A DNA stretch of 64,000 bases, taken from the NCBI RefSeq assembly GCF_016545825.1, contig NC_052613.1:3348001-3412000 (forward strand), in the 5' to 3' direction. The position numbers and the translations under genes are program-made. The notes beneath the pieces were generated by a model. The model was given only the letters and a program-made list of their open reading frames with translations, was not told the DNA's origin and searched no databases. Shown here in pieces: positions 57,705-64,000 of the stretch; within the stretch, counting starts at the first letter, position 1, and each line of letters opens with the position of its first letter. The DNA comes from Eucalyptus grandis. Taxonomy: Eukaryota > Streptophyta > Magnoliopsida > Myrtales > Myrtaceae.

Positions 57705-58165
57705 CAAGAGAGAAGAAGAGACTCATCTCCTCCCCCTCCCCCACTTTCGTCTTCTCCAAGCAAAAACCGTGCGCGCAGCAGACAGCAGACCCATCTCCTT
57801 CTTGGTTTCTCTGCGCCCCACGTTCGTGTCCATCCTCTGACTTTCTGCATCTGGAGAAGTCGTGCACGAGTCCTCCTTCATCCTCTCCCTCGGTCGGCGT
57901 GCTCCTTGAATCCCACGTGAATACAGTTCCCCGTGAGACTCTGTAACCTTCCAGAGATGCATCCCTTCGTTGCCAAGGATTAGACTGTCGACTCTCTCAT
58001 TTTCGGGTTCGGTCGCCCTCTGTTTTGCGGCTGTCTCACTTCAAGAACTGAAAGCCTTTGATCTTCACTGCTTTTTCTTTCTTCAATCCGTACCATTTTA
58101 GCGTCTGTTTTTCGTTTTTAGCAGTCAGTCGTGAAATTTTTCTGAATCGTTTCGTTATTCCAAAA
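57705..58165 (+). other. Leader region of SRO copy 4
   Basis: CTCATCTCCT..CCCCCACTTTCG and TTCTGCATCTGGAGAAGTCG match the 5' leaders of the other copies, followed by the CTCTCATTTTCGGGTTCGG intron part. No TATAAAA is present at the expected place, so copy 4 has a different core promoter or starts further upstream. Confidence 0.55.
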
Positions 58166-60245
58166 ATGGTGGACTACGCACATCGATCACCGACTGTACA
58201 ACACGCCGCCGCTCCTGATGCGAACGCACCCGAATTCAACCATCCGGCAAACGATGTCAACCGTCCTGATCCCCACAATCCGACGGATGATCAGGATGGG
58301 GATTCGTCCGTCTCCGATTGCGAGAGCATTGTCTCCGCCGACCATTCGGGCACTAGTGCCGCTCCTCCGTTGCCATTTACTGGCGCCGGGTTGATGGAAC
58401 TTGAGGAGGGGGACAAGGCCCACCGCTTTATCAAGGAGAGGTTCGTCTCGCGGCTAGGCGCGCTCAGGGAGCAAGTTACCGTGGCGGCGATCCACCGGAG
58501 TTGCTCCTCCAGTGTCGCGGCGAGATCGCGGGCCCAAGCGTTTCAAGTTTACTCAGAGGCGGTGCAGAAGAAAGGCGGCGGCGACACCGCCAACGTGAGG
58601 TACGCATGGTACCCGGCCTCGAAGGAAGAGGTTGCCAAGATCTTCTCGTATGGCTTCGGCTACAGCGGGAAGCCTGAGAACAGTGGCTTGTATGGCCGCG
58701 GAGTTTATTTTGCTCCCGATAATCATCCTCTCGAAAGGTACCGGAATCCCTTTCAATTGCGTAAATAATCGAGAGATATTGTTTGGAAAGTGGTACGATC
58801 ACGAAGACGCATTAGTTTAGCACATTATTATAATTCTCTCTTAAGCTATGATTGATTACATATAGTTGAACAAACGAGTCTTGTTAGTACATCGTACATG
58901 TGTTGATAATGACAACGTTAAGTCCGCCCATGGTAATTGCATAAATAATCAGGAGCTACTATTGGGAAAGTGGCACGATTGAGAAGATAGGTTGATTTTG
59001 TGAGTTTTTCTGTTTCCTTTTAAGCTACGATTGGTTGAATACAGTAGAATGAATAGGTTTCGCAAGCATGCTGTTTCTTGACTCATGTTAATATATTATG
59101 CGTGTGATGATAGTAGCCTTAAATAGCGTTTCTTATAATGCTTTGGCAGCGTTGAGTCCGCCCCTGTAGATGAAGATGGCCTGAGGCATCTTTTGCTTTG
59201 CCAAGTCATATTAGGTAAATCAGAGCTTATCGGTTTTGGCTCGGAACAGTCTCATCCAAGTTCAGAACAGTATGATTCAGGCGTAGATGACTTATCATCT
59301 CCTAAGAGATATATTGTCTGGAATGCCCACATAAACACTCACGTGTTACCAGAATATGTTGTCAGCTTTAGAGCCCCTTATTACTCAAGAGGTAATCAAA
59401 ATTATCTTTCTCGTTAAGCCTTTTACATTTATCCATGTTTGTGTGTTTGACCTTGCATATTGTATCAACTAGTCTGATGATCTATAAAAATCTATATGCA
59501 ATAGGAATGTTGAGAACTTCGGGGAAGTCACGGAAACCGACTTCCCCTTGGATGCCATTTCAGGTTTTGATTTCAGAACTTTCGAAGATCTTACCTCCAT
59601 CCGATATCAATTCGATGTCCAAGTATTACAAGGATCACAAAGTAAGGGCTGCATCAACATTATCATCGCTTAGTTGTTGTCTTTCAAGCTTTGTTTTCTA
59701 CTTACCTTAACATTGAAATTATCTCAACACATGATCATCGTTCTCCAGGAGGGGAAGATTCCAAGGCATGTACTGGTGCGAAAGGTCAGGCAAGTAGCAG
59801 GGGATGGGTTGCTGACCAGAATCATCAAAAGTTCCAGAACCAAGGTGCAAACTTTGATCCCTTTGAATACTAGTAATTTGAAATCACGTTGATCCCCTGA
59901 TGATCGTTTCCATTGCGTCGAGTTGATAGTACAAACCGACATGGATGCAAGGACGAAGTGCAGGATTATCATTTTTAATTTATTTTTCCTACGGGACGGT
60001 GGTTTCATTATTCTCTAGTTGCTTCAAATGTAGACATTATCGTTTGATGTTAGACTATTCCCTTTCTTTCATTCACTCTGTATTACATATCATCGTTTTT
60101 GCCTGCAATATCTTCTTTTATCCACTAATATTTTGCTAGTTTCTTTTTTATCAAGTACATCTGTATAGCATAGGCTACATACTACATAAAGCCACAACAG
60201 TAAGTGAAAATAATTTATTTCATTCTACAGCAATTTGGGGCGTGA
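58166..60245 (+). CDS. SRO protein (PARP-like domain + RST domain), copy 4
   Basis: Short SRO type, as copies 1 and 3. Exons: 58166-58737, 59150-59391, 59505-59641, 59749-59844, 60231-60245; phases fit, ~353 aa. Seen: acidic N-terminus (NDVNRPDPHNPTDDQDGDSS), PARP-like part with VTVAAIHRS, RYAWYPASKEEV, GRGVYFAPDNHPLER, DGLRHLLLCQVILGKSELI and HVLPEYVVSF, then RST (SPWMPFQVLISELSKILPPS, RHVLVRKVRQVAGDGLL). Of the three intact copies it keeps the most typical RST. Tyr replaces the PARP histidine. The last intron (386 bp) is longer than in the other copies. An intact frame suggests a working gene, but its promoter has been altered by insertions. Confidence 0.86.
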
Positions 60246-60663
60246 AGTGGCTGAAAATGGGATTAGGGGTGGACTTGAATAAAGACCAGGATGTGAGGCG
60301 CGTAAAGGAGACCGGTGTTCATTTTGGCGAGTTCACTACAGCACACGATAGCGCAAGCATATGGTAAACAAGATTTGGAGGAGGCCTTTCTGAATCGAAC
60401 ACTAACATTGTCACCAATGCTCAGATAGCAAAAAGACTTTTGTGGAATTTGTATGATATGCTGATCTTTTGGGATTTTTTTCACCTTGGATTATAGTCAT
60501 AGACAGCAATCTTTCTTAATCCCTATTTCGTGTACCGTTTATTTTTAATAGAGACTCAATATTTTTCTTTGTTGCACATGTCGTGGGAATATCATATGCT
60601 CTAAGCGATTATTTAGGATTAGTGCAAGGCATGTCAAAAGCAGGCAGATCCCGAAACTTAGAA
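60246..60663 (+). other. 3' UTR and flank of SRO copy 4
   Basis: Matches the other 3' regions only to about 60660 (AAAAGCAGGCAGATCCCGAA), then stops where the Mutator-like MITE and unit 5 begin. The junction of units 4 and 5 is therefore at about 60664-61133. Confidence 0.55.
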
Positions 60664-60672
60664 TTACTTTTT

Positions 60673-61124
60673 GGGTTAATACCCTGAAAAATCTCAAACC
60701 GGTATTGTAACAAATTTATCTCAAATTTTTTTTTTTTACCATGAAAAACCCCAAACTGGTAAACTTATGACAGATTTACCCCGACTAACCATAAAAAACC
60801 CTAAACTTGTACATTTATGATAAATTTACCCCAAACTAATTTATTCGACTGCAAAAAACCATAAATTGGTAAATTTGTGACAAATATACCCTTTGCTAAA
60901 TTGGATTAATACCACAAAAAAAATCACAAAAATTGTAAACTGTGACAAACGGAGCGTAAAATCCTAAATTGGTATACCGGTTAATTGTCACGTGCCATTT
61001 AACTTAATAATTTGATAATAAAATTTAACGAAAACTAACATAGGGTAAATTTGTCACAAGTGTACCAGTTTGGGGTAAATTTGTCAAAGGTATACCAGTT
61101 TGGGATTTTTTAGGGTATTAACCC
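60673..61124. mobile_element. Mutator-like MITE, copy 2
   Basis: 452 bp, same family as 43093-43606 (GGGTTAATACCCTGAAAAAT; complement at the other end). Perfect 9-bp target duplication TTACTTTTT at 60664-60672 and 61125-61133. It sits exactly at the boundary between duplication units. Confidence 0.88.
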
Positions 61125-61129
61125 TTACT

Positions 61130-61725
61130 TTTTTAGTAATTACTTGACTTCTTTTTCTCTCTCTTGACCCACCATTTTGCTTTTTCTCTTTAATTTTGAC
61201 ACACAAGAAATGCTTGTTCTCTCATAGCTAGCTAGTTAGATGTGTGCATGCAGTGGAAGGTACAAAAAGCACTAAAGAATTTGATGCGTAACCAGCAAAT
61301 AACTAGTTATAAAGTGATTTAGCGGAAGAAAATTTATAATAAAAAAAAAATGTGATGCACCAATCAAAGTATTCATTAGGCCTTGACATGTAACTTCTGT
61401 TTAGTTTAGCTAAATGGCAATCTTGGCCTCTCTTAATTTAGATCTGTTTCTCAATCACTCGCTCATCTCGGAAGCAGGAAGTTAGAATTTATGCCTGCCA
61501 ATTGCACGTGTTCAACGCACACCGAAATATCACATAAGCATAAATAAAAAAATTAATAAAATTTACCAATTGAAAATTTTGGGGTTCACGAACTCCGGAA
61601 CCGGATCACACTCTAATTGCAATTGTATTCTCACACCCGGTGAGCCCAAAGTTCAATACCCCTTAAACAAATTAAACATGAAAATAAAATAAAAAAATGC
61701 CAAAAGGGACGTTATGAAATCTCTG
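61130..61725 (+). repeat. SRO duplicon block A, copy 5
   Basis: Close match to 53681-54280, base for base over long runs, with small indels. Confidence 0.82.
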
Positions 61726-61729
61726 CCCT

Positions 61730-62304
61730 ACCCTCTTTATTTGGTCTGTAATTAATGATTTTACCAGTTATTATAAAAATCTCTGCAATATCCTCTCCAT
61801 TGTAATCAATATTTTTATCAATTAGAAAATTGACAAAGAAGGTGTTACGAAAATATCTATCCATATCCTCTTCGTTTTGTCCATAATTTAAAATTTTACC
61901 AATTATAAGAAAATTCCAAAAAAGGGTACTACGAAAATCTCTGCCATATCCTCCATATTTGGTTTGTAATTAATAATTTCACCAATAAATAAATAAATAT
62001 GCCAAAAATAATATCCTTTTGGTCCATAATTAATAAATTTACGAATAAATAAAATGAAGTGCAAAAAACAAAAGAATTATGAAAAACTCTTTGATGTCCT
62101 CTCCATTTGGTCCATGATTAATAATTTTAGGAAAAAATTGAAAAATTCCAAATATGGTATTAGGAAAAGCTCCATCCTTATCCTGTCCATCTGGTTTGTA
62201 ATTAATAATTTCACTAATACATGAAAAATGACAAAAGAGATATTATGAAAATTTCTGCCCTATCCTTTCCATTGGTCCGTAATTAATGTTTTTACTTATT
62301 TACA
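61730..62304 (+). repeat. ~80-bp array of unit 5
   Basis: Follows the 54285-54895 array unit by unit, but with small deletions (for example around 61800 and 62010). Implies that a fifth SRO gene or relic may lie to the right of the window. Confidence 0.82.
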
Positions 62305-62460
62305 AACAAAACGGTGGAGGACCGGGAGTAAAGGTTGCCGGTTTGGGACGTCAACGTCAAGGACAGTGCCAAGGGTACTCTTGTCATTTCACATGGTTGG
62401 TGGCATCCCGTCCCTGTGGTCGGCGGTCGGCACCGCCTCTATGTCTGCCCTAGTCTATTT
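62305..62460 (+). promoter_or_regulatory. Conserved block B of unit 5
   Basis: AAACGGTGGAGGACCGGGAG, GACGTCAACGTCAAGGACAG and TGTGGTCGGCGGTCGGCACC; very close to unit 4. Confidence 0.45.
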
Positions 62461-62626
62461 TATTTATTTCGATAATCTTATTTTGTAAATTAGTCAATTT
62501 TAGTGCCCTAAATATCCATAAAACTAAACAATATCGTCTCCCTTTGTCGGTCATCATCACATCACCACCGACCAATCGAATCTTTATTTATGAGTAGACC
62601 CATCAAACAAATAAATTAACTCAATT

Positions 62627-63701
62627 GTGTTTGTTTCACGGAAAACGTAACGTTTTTGGAAAATATTTTCCGAAAATCATTTTCCAGGAAAATGGTTAAT
62701 TTTCCTTTGTTTGGTAATATGTGATTGAAAGTATTTTCTGGTGTTTGAATCACATTTGAAAAAAGATTGAATGACATTTGACCTAACAATTGACAATAGT
62801 GTGCCTTCTACTTCCAAATTAATTTGTTGAGTCCATGACCTTTTTTAACTTTATAAAAATATTTTTTTTTATAAAAATCGAAATTGTAATTATTTTTCAT
62901 ATTTCAAATTTTTTTTTTTTTTTTTCTTTCTTTTCATTCCTTCCTTAGACGGTGGCCGCGGGTGGTGACGACCACCGCCGGTTGGAGATAGGCCGGGCGA
63001 GATCGAGCCTCGCCCGACGTCGGCGAGGTCGAGGCTCGAGCTCACCGGGCGTCAGGCGAGGCCTCGGCCTCACCGGATTGACAAGATCGAGCCTTGCCCG
63101 ACGCTAGCGAGATCGAGTCTCACCGATGCCGATGACCTCAAGCCTCACCAGATCCGGTGAGGCTCGGCCCGCCAACAACTAGGGAAGGCTTGAGCTTGCC
63201 AAGCATCGGGCGAGGCCTCGCCTCGCCGGATCAACGAAATCGAGCCCCGCCCGACATCGACGAGCTCGATCTCGCCAGGCCTGTCGCCGGCCGTCATCGT
63301 GGCCGGCGGCTAGCCAAGAAGAAGAAAAAAGAAAAGAGAAAAGAGAAAAATAATAATTAAAAATTAAAATATATATTTTTAAAAATAAATAAAAATTATA
63401 TTAAAAAGTTAAAAATTCGAATTTTTTAAAAATATTTTAAAAGAATTATAAAATTTAAAAATATATTTTTATAAGAATAATTGTTTGTAAACCAAGCATC
63501 AAATCTAGACTTTGGTAGATTCGGAAAACGTTTTCCGGTCCTTTCAAATGAGAAATCATTTTTCTGAATTTAAGCTTTGTTAGGAAAACGTTTTCTGTTG
63601 ATTAGAAAAACGTTTTCCATTTACTCATTTTCCTGAGTGAACCAAATGCCGGAAAATGAGGAAAATGTTTTCCCCGAAAATGTATTCCGTGAAACAAACA
63701 C
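62627..63701. mobile_element. TIR element with GC-rich core (third family)
   Basis: 1,075 bp with ends GTGTTTGTTTCACGGAAAAC and (read inward) GTGTTTGTTTCACGGAATAC, then many inverted GGAAAA(C/T)GTTTTCC words in both arms. The GC-rich core (62950-63310) is full of CTCGCCGG/GCGAGG words; its open frames are low complexity. The sister unit (55205-55260) has no such insertion, though the flanks are not perfectly collinear there. No target duplication was found. Confidence 0.75.
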
Positions 63702-64000
63702 ACCATTTATTCAAATGTAACTCATTTTGACTAATTTCCATGCAATGTAAATCTGAAAATCTAAGTAAATTGTAAATTCAATTAATTCTCATATTATTTT
63801 GAGTTATATCATTATAAACCATTTTACTGAATATAACCTATCAAATATAGGTTAAAAAATGAATTTATGATTTATTTTGACAAATCTATATATGAGAAAA
63901 TATTCGAGAACATTGAGAGGTTCAATTTATTCTGCACACCGACTCAATTAATTTCGCACGCGAGCAAGAATCATGACGCTCTTATGCAAGAATATATTTA
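63702..64000 (+). repeat. Unit 5 upstream spacer, continues past the window
   Basis: TTTCCATGCAATGTAAATCTGAAAATCT and CAATTAATTCTCATATTATT match 55270-55545. No gene before the edge. Confidence 0.7.

Noticed and set aside
57492..57946. Overlapping frames upstream of SRO copy 4
   Set aside because: They cover the TIR end and the 5' leader of the SRO gene; Ser/Pro/Arg-rich, not conserved in the other copies.
63157..63360. 67-codon frame with a lysine-rich tail
   Set aside because: Lies in the GC-rich core and A-rich arm of a TIR element.
1..64000. tRNA or rRNA genes
   Set aside because: No complete cloverleaf with both boxes and an acceptor stem was seen; the tRNA-like boxes at 27949 and 44625 belong to SINEs.

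Overview
The window reads as nuclear DNA of a flowering plant: genes broken by short GT-AG introns, AT-rich intergenic DNA, and many nested transposable elements (LTR retrotransposons, hAT and Mutator-like MITEs, SINEs). The gene families (a beta-amyrin-synthase-like oxidosqualene cyclase and a head-to-tail cluster of SRO genes) point to a woody eudicot. A Myrtaceae/Eucalyptus-like source is my guess, not proven by anything here. There is no bacterial or organellar signature.

Layout. (1) 592-4667 (+): exons 2-16 of an oxidosqualene cyclase. Exon 1 is not in the window, one intron has a GC donor, and exon 15 has a one-base deletion that breaks the frame. (2) 4957-19761: a complete 14.8-kb LTR retrotransposon with two LTRs, PBS, polypurine tract and a near-matching 5-bp target duplication. 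It carries an ORF1-like protein and a gag with two gag-type domains, but no recognisable protease, RT, RNase H or integrase. Its 3' third is filled by three tandem-repeat arrays. (3) 19767-29285: gene-poor DNA with two hAT-type elements, each with a perfect 8-bp target duplication; the larger holds a probable captured gene fragment and a SINE. (4) 29290-64000: a head-to-tail cluster of SRO genes (plant PARP-like domain plus RST domain): three intact-looking genes (31421-33218, 45933-47855, 58166-60245), one clear pseudogene (36960-38916), and the upstream part of a fifth unit running off the right edge. Each full unit has the same upstream module: a block near a TAGTTATAAAG motif, an array of ~80-bp repeats, then a conserved ~130-bp block. 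The promoter and gene follow. The units have since been hit by a SINE, a solo LTR, Mutator-like MITEs, fold-back elements, a Copia relic and a 1.2-kb mini-Copia element.

How it fits together. Cyclases of this family make triterpene scaffolds from 2,3-oxidosqualene; this copy is probably dead or needs resequencing. SRO proteins are stress-related transcription-factor-binding hubs in other plants; the expansion here looks like repeated tandem duplication including the promoter, with one copy decaying. Because the units are paralogous, they serve as empty-site references that help to order the insertions. Exon coordinates come from reading splice sites and comparing the paralogs by eye; no alignment program was run.
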